A program made the translations under genes and the position numbers. This document shows positions 13,505 through 24,570 of a stretch of DNA of 64,000 bases, one piece after another (positions within the stretch are counted from its first letter, which is position 1; every line of letters begins with the position of its first letter). Source of the DNA: Climacium dendroides (taxonomy: Eukaryota > Streptophyta > Bryopsida > Hypnales > Climaciaceae). The notes beneath the pieces are model-generated. The model saw only the letters and a list, made by a program, of their open reading frames with translations. It had not been told where the DNA came from and did not search any database. The stretch spans positions 13,644,047 through 13,708,046 of the forward strand of contig OX467087.1 in the NCBI GenBank assembly GCA_950106755.1, written 5' to 3'.

Positions 13505-13614
13505 CACTACAAGAGAAAGTATCCAAATTGACAGAAACTGGCCTGAATCAACTAGTCCTAATTGACAAAAAATTGACAAAAAATTGGACAATTCGGACAC
13601 TTTCTCCTGTAGTG
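13505..13614. mobile_element. Miniature CACTA-type element, 110 bp
   Basis: It starts CACTACAAGAGAAAG and ends CTCCTGTAGTG, with a CAT target duplication on both sides (13502-13504 and 13615-13617), the 3-bp size typical of CACTA elements. Internally it repeats AATTGACA and GGACA words. It is related in opposite orientation to the 140-bp element at 59857-59996. Confidence 0.85.
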
Positions 13615-14282
13615 CATCGAATACCACTCCAACGGATGGCCTTCTTGATTTGATATGCACTGAATAACGCGATATGTTTTATTCAATACTTGAACATTTG
13701 AGTCAGTCGTGGAGGTGCATTGTGGGAACAAACAATCAATGAATAAAACAGCAGGGAACAAAAAAGCTCATTAAAATCAACGTGCGTGCATGCCAACAAA
13801 AACACGGTTTTGGTTTGAAGAACAAATACTTTATTCAATTTGAATATGGATTTCTTGGAGGGATCCACCATTGTTTACATCATTCCTAGCTTCCCTCAAA
13901 ATACATGGTGCACCGACTTTCTTTCCCAGAAAGGAAAGAAGGGAGGGACGAGGAAGGAGAGGTGCCCTCCTGAAAAGGAGGTCTGACCATCCCTACCTTA
14001 TTTGGCCAAAGCTTGCACGGTGACCCATAGCTTTCCAATGCCCAGTAGCTTGCCATATGATAACCAACAGGGTCGACAAATTTGCACTCGGCATTTTTTC
14101 GATTGCGCCTCTTGAATCGATCGTATCATCGCATGTGTGGGGAGTCTTCCGCTTGATCAACACCAGCAAGTATCTATTTGCCAAGCATGTTGTTGAGAAG
14201 ACTCTATAGGGCACTGTGAAGTCCACGATCAAATGCTAGTCAACAGCAACGCGAACCAATGTTGGCATTGCCTTTGTGCCCA
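13615..14282. other. Unassigned sequence
   Basis: A minus-strand open frame of 79 codons (13993-14232) shows no recognisable domain and no splice context. The region may be remnant coding sequence of an older insertion, but nothing proves it. Confidence 0.3.
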
Positions 14283-14864
14283 ATGAATCATTGTTAAATT
14301 TGTGGCTTGTGTGGTGAAGAAGTGGAAACAATGACAGGCCATCCACATTCCTATCAGGAATATTCATAGGGGAAGTTTGCTTCATCTTTTAAGATTCCGT
14401 GGTCGCGCATAACTACGGGTCCTCTAGATACGGATGGGTGCCGCATTGACAGAGTGGATGCAGAGTTGACAGAGCTCCTTTGCATGACGGAGGGTAGTCA
14501 AGGGCACGCCCGAACCGTATATTATTCAAGATGGGATGGCAGGAGCGACCGTCATCCATTTTCTATGCCACATCCCTTTGCGTCCGTCAGCTCGATTGGA
14601 CCTGATGTACTATTGGCGGTAATGGTAGGAGGATCGATCTATCTCAAAACTTGCTCACTGTGCACAAACGAGCTCCGTGAACACTACATCCACTCTGTCA
14701 ATGCCGCACCCATCCATATGTAGAGGGCTTGTAGTTATGCACGACCACGGAATCTTGAAAGAGAAAGCTAACTACCCCTATGAATATTCCCGATAGGAAT
14801 GTGGATGGCTTGTCATTGTTCTCGCTTCTTCAACACACAAGCCACAAATTTAACAATGATTCAT
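14283..14864. mobile_element. 582-bp foldback element
   Basis: The arms, about 180 bp each (14283-14461 and 14692-14864), are inverted copies at roughly 90% by eye. Landmarks on the left arm are ATGAATCATTGTTAAATTTG, CCACATTCCTATC and AAGATTCCGTGGTCG; their reverse complements occur in mirrored order on the right. The loop is about 230 bp. No clear target duplication was found. A long-TIR (foldback or Mutator-like) element, or a palindromic rearrangement, would explain it. Confidence 0.75.
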
Positions 14865-15342
14865 CCCGCACATAGACAGCGTCAGAATTGGTCAGCACCG
14901 CAATTGACGAGCGTGTGTTCGAGGTTCTCATAGTGCCCTGCATGGATCTCGCAACGACATGATTGACAATAGATGCCTGCTGGCATTGGAGAAATTAATG
15001 GTGATCCGTAGATGCTTCTTGTTATTTGCAAGAGCCCCGATGATGCAATTTGAGAGGGGGCCGATTTGCTACAATGATACCAATGACACTATGCTTTGGG
15101 AAAGAGTGCTATGCTATGTAGTGATGGGGAAGCCAAACTATTCATAACAACGTGGATATTCTTATTTCTATATTCAATGTGGGGGGTGCACTAGAGTGTA
15201 TTGTAGAGAAGAATGATCAAATGAAAATGATTTTAGAATCCAATATTCATCTACAGTTCTATAGCTCAACTACATTCTATATCCAAAGCGGAAGCTCCGC
15301 GCAACCTTCCATCTTGACCTCTGCAAACGAGTCGAGGATGTC
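14865..15342. other. Unassigned sequence
   Basis: No gene, repeat or site is evident. Confidence 0.3.
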
Positions 15343-15383
15343 AGCCCCAGTTTAGAGCGGGCGGTCTGAACCGCTTGTAGTGG
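15343..15383 (-). other. Palindromic motif joined to a CACTA-like terminus
   Basis: A variant of the palindromic motif (TTTAGAGCGGGCGGTCTGAA, 15345-15364) runs directly into CTTGTAGTG (15375-15383). The latter is the sequence with which a CACTA element would end on the plus strand. No partner CACTACAAGCGG terminus was found to the left, so this may be an orphan end or chance. Confidence 0.35.
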
Positions 15384-15586
15384 TATTCGAACCTCCACAT
15401 CGACTTGCTCATTCGTTGTGTGGGCTGCTTTGGGAGGAGGTCGGCTCTGCAAATGTGAATGGTGCACCCAGGATCCTGCACAACAAGCCAACCGTGAGGG
15501 TCCGTCGGACAAGAGTGGCCGTTCAATGACGGCATAAATAAGCCCATGACATGTTCAGAGTGGAAATGGAGCGCAGCAGAGTGTTC

Positions 15587-15657
15587 GATGGAGAAATAAT
15601 TTCTCCCCATCCTAGACTACGTCATAGGGTAGGGTGGGAAAAAATTATTTCTCCATC
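15587..15657. repeat. 71-bp hairpin
   Basis: Imperfect inverted arms of about 22-25 bp start GATGGAGAAATAATTT and end AAATTATTTCTCCATC, with a loop of about 20 bp. No target duplication was seen. It could be a tiny inverted-repeat element. Confidence 0.6.
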
Positions 15658-15957
15658 AAAGTCACCCGTCGGCCCTTACGTACCTGAATTCAGCCATCCC
15701 CATTAGCTATTGATGAGCCCACCTTACAATATGTACAGCCCGTCGCATCTCCATGCGGCTGCCGACCGCGTCCTCCATTTAAATTCGAGCGGACGTGATG
15801 TCCTGGCCCGCCTCGTCGGGGGTCATGCAACCATCGGAGGAGCCCACCCCTTCCGTCATCTGCATCCGTCGCCGCTTGCCGCGTCCGGTGCCCATTCGGG
15901 AATCGGCGGCAGCATGCCCGCCTAGAGCGTGAACGCGTCGGCGCCCCTACACACGCA

Positions 15958-17522
15958 TCAAGTTTTTGTGTGGGCATCAGATTTTTTTTTGGGCTTCCTC
16001 TTCCCTCTTTGTCGGGTGAAATAATCGTCCCCTTCTCTAGTGTATTTGCCGACAAAGTCCGGATATTCCAGTACGAGGTGCTTGTCCTGCCACGGGGCTA
16101 ACACGCGAACGCGCAGTCCCAGATATGTCTGTCTCAAGGGTATCGTGAGGTGTCCGAAAAGTGCGTTCTGAGACACGTATTGCGACACGCTAAGACCGGA
16201 TGCGAGCAGGCCTTCGAGATACGGGCGCACAGTCCCCAAGAGAGTGGAATCGTGTTCACTGCCCACATACGACAAGGGAAACACGACGTTGTGCATGGGG
16301 TTCAGGATGCTGCTTTCTGGAGAGGAATCGATGAGGAGGGTATTGGACGAATTGGCCTGGAAGTTCTTGGTGACGAACGTCTCGGTGTCCCACACAACCT
16401 TGTGCAACACCTTCAGCCGCAGCTGCCCCTCCGGATGGTCGGGGAACTGCACGTAGGTGTTCACGTCGATAGTAGGATCACATGAGATATGGGCGGGGTG
16501 CCCCGGGCAGGGTGGGTCGGGAAGGGACGGCAAGGGTGGGCACCTGCACTCCCACCACGGCCGCCTCTCGATAATCGAGGTGCAGTTCTCTAGCACGAGG
16601 ACCCGCATGTAAGTGCAGTCGAAGTCGCGAAAGAGGAAATCGACCATGGGTTTGGCAACGACGACGGGCAGCCGAGTCCAGACGGAGACGTAAAATCGAT
16701 TCGTCAAGCCCGTGAGGAAGCGGTGCAAGTCGGGACGGCAATGCATCGTGTATTTGCCGAAGACGTGGCACCGTCGAGGGTGGTAATCCTCCTTCGAGGG
16801 CTTCGCCTTCGTGGTCGAGGGAGTTGGCTGGACGCGTCCAACATCCTCAATTTGGGCGAGGACCCCTTCCAACTCCAGAAGGACGAAATAGCTATACACA
16901 GGCAAAGCGACAGGGGGTGCCGTTGCAGACACCGGCAGTGGAGCCTGCGTATGCGAAATCCTGGGCTCAAAGTCCTCTTCTTTATGAAGAAATGAAGTCC
17001 ACAAAAATGAACATGTGACTCCTCAAGCTTTGCCTTGCTAAGAGAGAGACGACAACCCCCTCTCTATGAAGATCCTAGTTCTAACCTGAATGAGATGTGC
17101 ACTTCCTACAAACTATTTAGGCAAGTGCTGGACAAAGACAAGGAGCAGAGGGTTGCAAGGACATGGAGTCTCACCTTTCTTACATCCGTGGGAGTGGTGG
17201 CCACGAGAAGAGGTGGTGCCGGTGGCGCCAGGACAGCGAGAGTGTCGACATCTGCGAGGGAGGGAGGCACCATCTTCATAGGTACCGGAGTGGCGACCTC
17301 ATCGACAGCGGGAGCATGGACGTCTACGAGGGAAGGAGGCACTAAGTTTTGAGGCACCGGAGTGGCGACTTCCAAGTTGATGAGAGGGACGACCTCGACA
17401 ACAACAACAGCAGGAGAGCCGACTTCCATGGGGATGGCAGGTAGGACTTCATCATTCCTCGGGGCCAAAACGGGAAGTGGGGACAACGGAGACTCGTTGT
17501 CACGTGCGAGAGCATCGACAAC
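15958..17522 (-). CDS. FCP1/NIF-type phosphatase-like protein lacking the catalytic Asp
   Basis: Two exons are read on the minus strand, 17522-17175 and 16974-15958, joined in phase 0 by a GTGAGA...AG intron. No initiator is seen because the first exon opens at a splice acceptor. Exon 1 is Pro/Val/Ala-rich with a repeated VATPVP motif. Exon 2 resembles the FCP1 homology (HAD) domain: a hydrophobic strand LLELEGVLAQ where active enzymes have DxDxT, CRPDLHRFLTGLTNRFYVSV, a long insertion, then VVWDTETF and NTLLIDSSPESSILNP, followed by PYLEGLL. The first Asp is replaced by Glu, so phosphatase activity is doubtful. The tail is basic (GKRKPKKKSD), compatible with nuclear import. It lies downstream of the methyltransferase-like gene in the same orientation. 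A related degenerate gene lies in the CACTA element at 47361-49243. Confidence 0.6.
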
Positions 17523-17880
17523 CTGAACCGAAAATGCAAAGGGCGTAACTACAACGTCCAGAAGTAGTCGGAGACAAATCCCACAGAGCATCTCAACAAA
17601 ACAAGAGTCATGTATAAAGAAAAGCACCCAATATATTACAAGTAGAATACAAAGTTTGTACAAACTGAACGGTGAATGCAGAGGTTCAGTGGTCATGTCC
17701 AAGTCTAGTAGTCTACACCTAACAGGACCACTACAATCCTAACCAAGACGAGAGTCCCCAAACTCCCGGTCTCGCGGCTGAACAGATTCAAGACAGACTC
17801 GTCGAGATGATCTTCAATCGTCCTGACGTAACACCCTAACATAGCGTCCACACCACTACGACTAACTACAAAGATGGGAG
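17523..17880 (-). other. Intron or gap between two minus-strand genes
   Basis: It lies between the stop codon of the methyltransferase-like gene and the splice acceptor of the FCP1-like first exon. No further exon could be recognised, so it is unclear whether the two genes share a transcript. Confidence 0.3.
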
Positions 17881-20800
17881 CTATGTGTAGGGGTTACCCA
17901 CCGCGGGAGCCTCGTCGTCCTTGGCCGGTGAGTCCACCGGGGCTTGATCATCTCGCATCACCGAGGGCTGCGGTGGAGCAACTGCTGCCTGCAGAGGAGC
18001 ATACTGTTGAGTCAAGTTAGTGAACGAGGCTTCCATATCCCCCAATTGAACGTCCAGGTCATAAGGATCATCGTCGACCACGCTGGGACGATGTATGGGT
18101 TCAGGGACATGAATAAACGGAAACTGACTGAGGGCCAAGTCATCGTAGTCTGGGTCGCGAGTGACACTCACCGAAATAGTTGCAGGCTCCACGGTCCCCA
18201 GCAATTGCAGGCCCGACGCCGCTGTGGCCGTCGCGGAAGCCGAGTTGGTGGTGGACACTCCAGAGAGGTTCTGGATTTCGCTAGCAGGATGGGCCGTGGG
18301 AGTGACGGGTGTGGGAGGTGCCTTGGGCATCGCCGAGGTGAACATCTCGAAGCGGTCGTTCATAATCTTTAGCAACTCCCGATCGCGCCTCTTGTCCTCC
18401 TCGTACTGCCTATCCTTCTCTGCCTGTTGCCTCCTCTGCTCCTCCAACTACCTCTCCTTCTCGGCAAGCTCGCGGTCCCTCTCCGCTTTCTTGGTCTTGC
18501 GCTTGGCCTTCTTTTCCTGCTCCAGCCGCTCCTTCTCCTCTCTCTCCCTTTGGAGGGCCTCGATGGTCTCGGCACACTTGTCGACCACCACGGAATGCTT
18601 CCTCCTTAATCGCTCGGACATCATCTCCACAAACGAGAGGTTGAGGCCCGCCTTCGTGTCCATGGTGTCAGGCTTCGTCTCCTTCCTCCCCATGTCCAAG
18701 CTCCCCGACGCCTGAGGTGCGTCCGTTCCACCTCCAGATGCGGTCTCCGCGTCTGACGGAGTGCAATCCCCCCTTTGGGTGGCCGCCTTGACCATTTGGC
18801 TGTACTCTTCCCTGTTCTCCTTCGCCGTGGAGAGCCGCATATTCAGATCCTCCTCATCCACGTCGTCGAGGTCAATCGGGTTCTCCTTGGCATTCTGGAG
18901 AGCCAAATTGAGCTTCTGCTTCATGGCTCGCACATGAGCCAAGAGAACGAGTTCCTCGGGGCCGGCGGGAGGCAGTTGCGACCGCAAGGTATCAACAGTG
19001 ACATGCACCGTGATGAGCTTGCTCACTCCATCGGCATCCAGTGGGGGTCCGGCAGACTTCAACTCCCGAAGAACGCCCTTGACTTTGGTAATTTTTTCTT
19101 CTATCGATCCCCGCGCAGGTTCGGTGGAGTAGTCTCCGATGTTGGATCGGACATTCTCCAGCTCCACCCGTTGCTCTTCAGAGAGTCTCGCCTTGAGATC
19201 GTCCAACTCCATCTGGAGATCCTCGATCTGCATCCTAGGAAGGGCGGGAGGAGAGCCCTCACGAGAAGTGCCCGCATTGAAAGAAGGGCCTGTGGAGGTA
19301 CGCGGAGTGGGAGTTTTGAAGATGGGACCGCTCACTTCAGACCGCACGGTCTGAACCTCTTGGAGGCGAGGATGACTACGACTCGATAGGGGTGAGGCAG
19401 GATCGGGCTGGGCCCTCTGTAGCTCCAGAACTCTTGCTGGAGGAGAATCGAAACATAGAGTTTGAAGTTGCGGATGGGAGGATGGAGAAGTGGGAGACAA
19501 AGAAGGGGCTGAATTAGACCGCCCGCTTTGAACTACTGCAGTGGGAGACGCGTGATCAGACCGCACAGTCTAATCGTTACGAGGAGCACCCGCCGATCTG
19601 ATGGCAGCCTCCTCAGATTGTACCGTTGCCTCGCTCTCCATATGATTTTGTGACGATTCCCCTATGATTTCAGGGCCGCTATCTTCTTCGTCACGGTCGA
19701 GCGTTCGATCATCCAATACGTCTTCGTCTAGATCGTCTTCCTCATCCTCGTCCTCTTCTTCATTCTCGTAATCATCATCATCTTCGAGCCCCTCCACTTC
19801 CTCCAATATTGCCCCCCTTTGATGAAGATCCTCTCCCCTTCGTTCGAGTAGATCTTCTTTATCCTCCCCTTCCTCTTCTTCTTTGTCCTCTTCTCCCCCC
19901 TTGTCCGCTTCTTCATCCTCGACGGGGTGTTCCGCGTCCACATGCCCGGCATCGACGATGTCCAACGCCTCGTCCGACATGGCTTCCTCTTCGGTTGGTG
20001 CGGGCTCCTCCTCTATGGTCGGTCGACACCTCTGCGTCGGGGACTGCCCGTCGTAGTCGTACTTGAGGGTGTACCCCGGCAGGAAGACATGAGGCCACAT
20101 TTCCGCACCAATCCATTGATGCACGGAATGGAGGAGAAGGACTTTCTCGGTGGAGATCATGAAGGAGACGAAACTGCGACACAACATCTGTAGGACACAG
20201 TGTTAGTGAAGGGACAAAACGTGAACGTGGAATATCTATTCTTCTGGACCATATAGCCCCTGCAAAGAAAAAAAACACGAGTGGTGAAATCATTACCGTG
20301 CATGCCGAGACTGCTTTCACTCCAGCGAAGACGAGCATGACCATCCCTTGATCCCTGCAGAACTTGTCGATGAAGCGCAAGTACACGTCGTACCGTAGCT
20401 CGCGCTTGGACAGGATCCGAGGGAAATCGTGGCGGCAGACCTCCCGAGTCTTATACATGGGATCCGTAGCTATGAGGTCGTTGTCCTCGTCCTTGGACAA
20501 TTTGGGCACCTTGCCCTTAGCGTCCACCAACTTGGAGTTCATGAAGGTCTTGGCACTCCGCTGCAAGTACATGACCTTGTCCCTGTTCCTCTCCTTGAAG
20601 GTTGGCTCTCCCTTGCAGATCACGTAGTCACATTCCCGCCTAAGTGAATAGGACGGAAGAGCTCCGTCGCCAATCTGTCCACCGCAGCCGCCCGCTTCGA
20701 GTTGAAGATGAACATCCACGTGTGCACGGTCTTGGACATAGTGGAGTTGGAGACCTTCCTCACTTCCTCCATGATTTTTGCGTGCCCGGAAGTGACCTCC

Positions 20801-23073
20801 ATGCCATCAACCTTCGGAAATAGTCGGAAGTCAATAATGCCGACCTCGTAGTACTCCGTCTTCGCGGCTCCAGTTTCCGATCGATACGGTGACCACGCCC
20901 CATTCTTATGCACGTACAACTGTGGGTCGAAGTGCTTCTCGCTTCGTATCCATCGGCAGACGGTGGCTCAGGAGCACTTCCTGACCTTCTCGCATCGGTC
21001 GGCATTTTGCACGACTTGATCCAACGCTGCCAGGAATGGCTTCTTGGGCTTCTCCATTGTCCTCCCTGACTGGCACTGGGACTTCACCCAATCCAAACCG
21101 AGGCTTATGAGATGCCACATGTGGAAGCCACTGATGCACAACGCGGTCTTCAGATTCCGCCAAGCCTTGACATTCATGTCTCCCGGCTCGGGGAATACGC
21201 CCTTGGCCTCCTCGATGCCAAAGGTGTCGGCCTTGTCGACAATCTCCTTCGCCAGTTGCATCTTGTGCTTCTTGTTTGTGCACCACATGAGGAAATGAAT
21301 GGCCGACGTCCAGACCGTGGGTCTCTTGTTGAGGTACACCTTGGGCGGCACGTCTCCTTTGTCCGCCTGCCTCGTGTTCTTCCGGAATTGGGTTGGTCTC
21401 CGCGCGTTGTCCCACAGATATCAGCAATGGCGGATCGTGGCAGGGAGCGACGACAGGTACGAGCCGGTGACATTCCCGTCATTGCACTTGCAAAAGAGCG
21501 CGTGCAGGTGGTCCTTGTTTTTGGACCAGACGATCTCACAAGTCCACTTTTGCACCCGCTTCTTGACCGCCTCATCGTCGACGGATGTTGTCCCTGAAAT
21601 GATTTCGGTCGCAGCCTTCCACGTGTGCTGGCCGTTGATAATTTTCAGTGGGAAGGCCTTGATGCAATCCGCCCAGCAGGTAGGCCTCTCTGGCGTGTCC
21701 GGCATGACAGTCAGGATTTGCTTGGTGAAGTTGACCTTCACCATGCGGTCGAGGACGGCTAGGACACCCTTCTTCTCCAATGGCTTGAAGATCATGCCCG
21801 ACGTCTCGTCGGCACTTGTCATGTCCTCGAGGTCCAGCTCAAAGAAGTTGCCCCGTCCGAAAATGTACATGTAGGTGGACAACTCCTTGAACTTCTTGTT
21901 CACCACTGCCTCGACCTTGAGGCGTTTCCGGGCTTCCTCTTCTTCGCTGCGCTTGGGCTCCTTCTTGATCTCTAGATCCACAAACAGCTTATCCGGAACA
22001 GCTTTCTCATCGAACGGCAAGGTTACCGGGTTGTGAACCCAGTGGCCATTCACCTTCTTGAATGCCACCTTCTGTGCCTCCTCTTCGGATAAGTCGGTGG
22101 ACTCCGGGAAGGCGCTCTGCGTGGATGCGCTTGGGGCACCTTCACCCTCTTCCACATCGTGCAAAGTCCGTCGTGTCTTGTGAAAGCGGGACGCCCCTTC
22201 ATCTTGTGAGGCCAAGTCGTCACCGGTGGCGACAGGTGCGGACTTCCTCTTCTGCGCCTTTTGTTTGTCCCGTGTCGTGGGCCTAGGACGCTCTGCTACT
22301 CCCGTGCTAGGTGGATTGGGTCGGGACGGAGGGGATCGGGATGGAGTCGTCTGTGGCGCCACCGTTGCGGGAGCAGACCGTGCAGGTTCAGCCGGCGTAT
22401 GAGTTGTCATGCCTGCGAACCCTGGCAGCGCTGACGCTGTTGGCGGCCGGGAACGGTTGGCAGGCACCGAGGCGGACGCGACTGCTTTTTTCTTCTGGGT
22501 CCGCCCTTGCGCATCCATGTCAACGTTCCCTACTCCCTGTGATGCGTTACCACTAGTCAGCAACGACACGCATAAGGTGTTTGCATTAGTGAGGTACGCG
22601 CTCGCGACCCGTGCGGTCTTCACGAAGTCCCCAGCGTGCGCTTCGCACCTAGCTTGTATGTCCAACATGAGGATTTGGAACACATGCAAAACCCGGTCAT
22701 AATTTTTGATGAAGCGCTCATGGCAGAATATCATCTCGTCCTCTACGCGGATGATGACTACTCCCAGAGCATTGTTGCACGAATTCACTACGTCGACGAG
22801 AACGGCCTCTCGCATCACAATAATGTTAATGACTACCAAGTTCTTAAAGGATTTCCATCTAGGCCCTCCGAATTTTGTGAACCCCAATTCTAAATTAAAT
22901 ATCAGGGAGCCGTGAAGGTAACTCATTTCCACGGTTCACAATGCTTTGGTTGCAATGAAGGTCAGCAGAATTTTCCCTTCAACGTGCGCCTTCCACGACT
23001 CCATTAGCCGCTCAGGCGGTATTTGTGTAATGTAGCCCGTGAGAGGTGGCTTGCTCTTGAGGAAGGACTTCAT
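17881..23073 (-). pseudogene. Decayed gene resembling a ParB-like / DNA methyltransferase fusion
   Basis: One long frame can be followed from ATG at 23073. It is interrupted by TGA just upstream of 22932, TGA at 21423-21421 and 20970-20968, a frameshift near 20640, an intron at about 20300-20190, and TAG at 19572-19570 and 18450-18448, before TAG at 17883-17881. Order of parts: a helical N-terminus; a Pro/Ser-rich linker; a segment with FPLKIINGQHTWKAATEI near residue 476, resembling the G-H-R/W core of ParB-like domains; a W/K-rich middle; TVHTWMFIFNSKRAAAVDRL and CDYVICKGEP, resembling the body of N4/N6 methyltransferases; LVFAGVKAVSAC, resembling motif I (FxGxG) near the end of that core; a long Asp/Glu tract; a Ser/Pro linker; and a coiled coil rich in Glu/Arg/Lys. 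No clear (D/N)PPY motif is seen. The fusion order resembles bacterial and phage ParB-methylase fusions. The assignment is by eye. Confidence 0.45.
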
Positions 23074-23089
23074 GTCATTGTCCACATGA

Positions 23090-24570
23090 ATCAAATCAGA
23101 CCGGCCGCTCAGAATCAGATAGGCCGCTTAAAATTGCAATCTTCTCAGCGGCCCTGTATTACTAGGGTTCTAGCCCTTCGATTAGTTCAGAGCGACCGCT
23201 CTGAACTAATCTGGATCCACGACCTATTCAGTGTAGATGTTCACAGTAGTCTGCTTATAGACAATTCTGTACTATTGACCGTGCGTGATATCTAGTGTTC
23301 GGGCTTGGGTTCCTGCTATTTAATTGGGTTTCAATTAAATTTCACAGCGGTTTCACTATACTAATCGATCGGATTCTCTGGATCCTATGGTACAACGTGA
23401 AATGATCATAACCTAGGATCTATGCTCCTCTATCCTCTATAGTCTTCCCAGATGAATCATTCAATTCATCAGTTAGAGATACTGGTCTCACCGTACCCGA
23501 TCTACGCGAAGATGTTATTTCATCAGATGCTCACTTTAGTGAGCCATCCGAATGAGTTTGGAGCGACTGCTCTAAACCTCCCTAATGTTGAAAGAGACGT
23601 TACAGGATCAGAGCTGCCGCTCTTCACTATAGGGAGCACATACATCTAGTAAGCTTCAGTCATGTCGATAAAGGTTTAGAGTGACCGCTCTGAACCTGCA
23701 GCTCTAATTCCAACCCTAAGGATGTTGTGAACGGTCTGACAGCGCTCATTGCCATCGTTGAGAATTAGAGCGACCGATGAGAACCTTGACCCTAACTACC
23801 AATTGGAAACTTCAGTGCGTTCCCTCTGGACCGCTTCCACTCTCATTGTGGAAGTGCCAGTTTGGAGTGACCACTATGAATCTGCTGCACTGGTTTTGGC
23901 GAGTGCTTCATTTCAGAGCGGTCGCTCTAAACCGTGATCACGCTCCATACGAACAGCTGCGCTCAATTCTACCATTCCCAGTACCGATATCTGCAGGTTT
24001 AGAGCAGCCTCTCTGAACCTCTGCTTCGTGATGAGCATGGTCACGGTTTAGAGCGACCGCTCTGAACCACCTTGTACACGATTTCAATGTTGCAGGTTTA
24101 GAGCGGTCGCTCTGAACCATGAGCGAGTTCATATTGGAGCAGGAGGTTCAGAGCGACTACTCTAAACCTCTCTCTGAACGAAATCACAACTCTGTCATTT
24201 CATTCACAGGGAGGTTTAGAGCGGTCACTCTGAACCTTCTACTCCAATATGAACTCGCTCATGGTTCAGAGCGACCGCTCTGAACCTCCTTGTGCTCAAT
24301 TCCAATGCTGTAGGTTCATAATGGAGTAGGAGGTTCAGAGCGACCGCTCTAAACCTCCCTGTGAACGAAATGACAGAGTTGTGATTTTGTTCAGAGAGAG
24401 GTTTAGAGCGGTCGCTCTGAACCTCCTGCTCCATTATGAACTCCCGCACGGTTCAAAGCGACCGCTCTAAACCAGTCTGGCCGACTTCACAAGTGCAAGT
24501 TCAGAGCGGTTGCTCTGAACCTCAACATCGCTCATTACGGAGCTGGAGGTTTAGAGCGACCGCTCTGAAC
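23090..24570. repeat. Array of about 16 palindromic 24-bp motifs
   Basis: The consensus is GGTTYAGAGCG-RY-CGCTCTRAACC: 11-bp arms with a two-base centre, spaced mostly 45-70 bp. Good copies lie near 23187, 24044, 24093, 24262, 24330, 24400 and 24548. The Y/R variation in the arms is C/T and G/A, as expected from cytosine deamination. The array starts within 20 bp of the methyltransferase-like start codon, on its upstream side. Larger inverted repeats are nested in it (24116-24260 and 24308-24440). Candidate roles are transposase binding sites, operators, or a substrate for small RNAs. Confidence 0.9.

Noticed and set aside
19809..20066. Plus-strand Pro/Leu-rich frames opposite 18161-20193
   Set aside because: They are antisense to the acidic and coiled-coil segments of the minus-strand gene; the codon pattern favours the minus strand.
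23090..24570. CRISPR array
   Set aside because: Regular palindromic repeats with spacers look similar, but the repeats vary, the spacers are partly repeated and inverted, and the context is eukaryotic transposon DNA.
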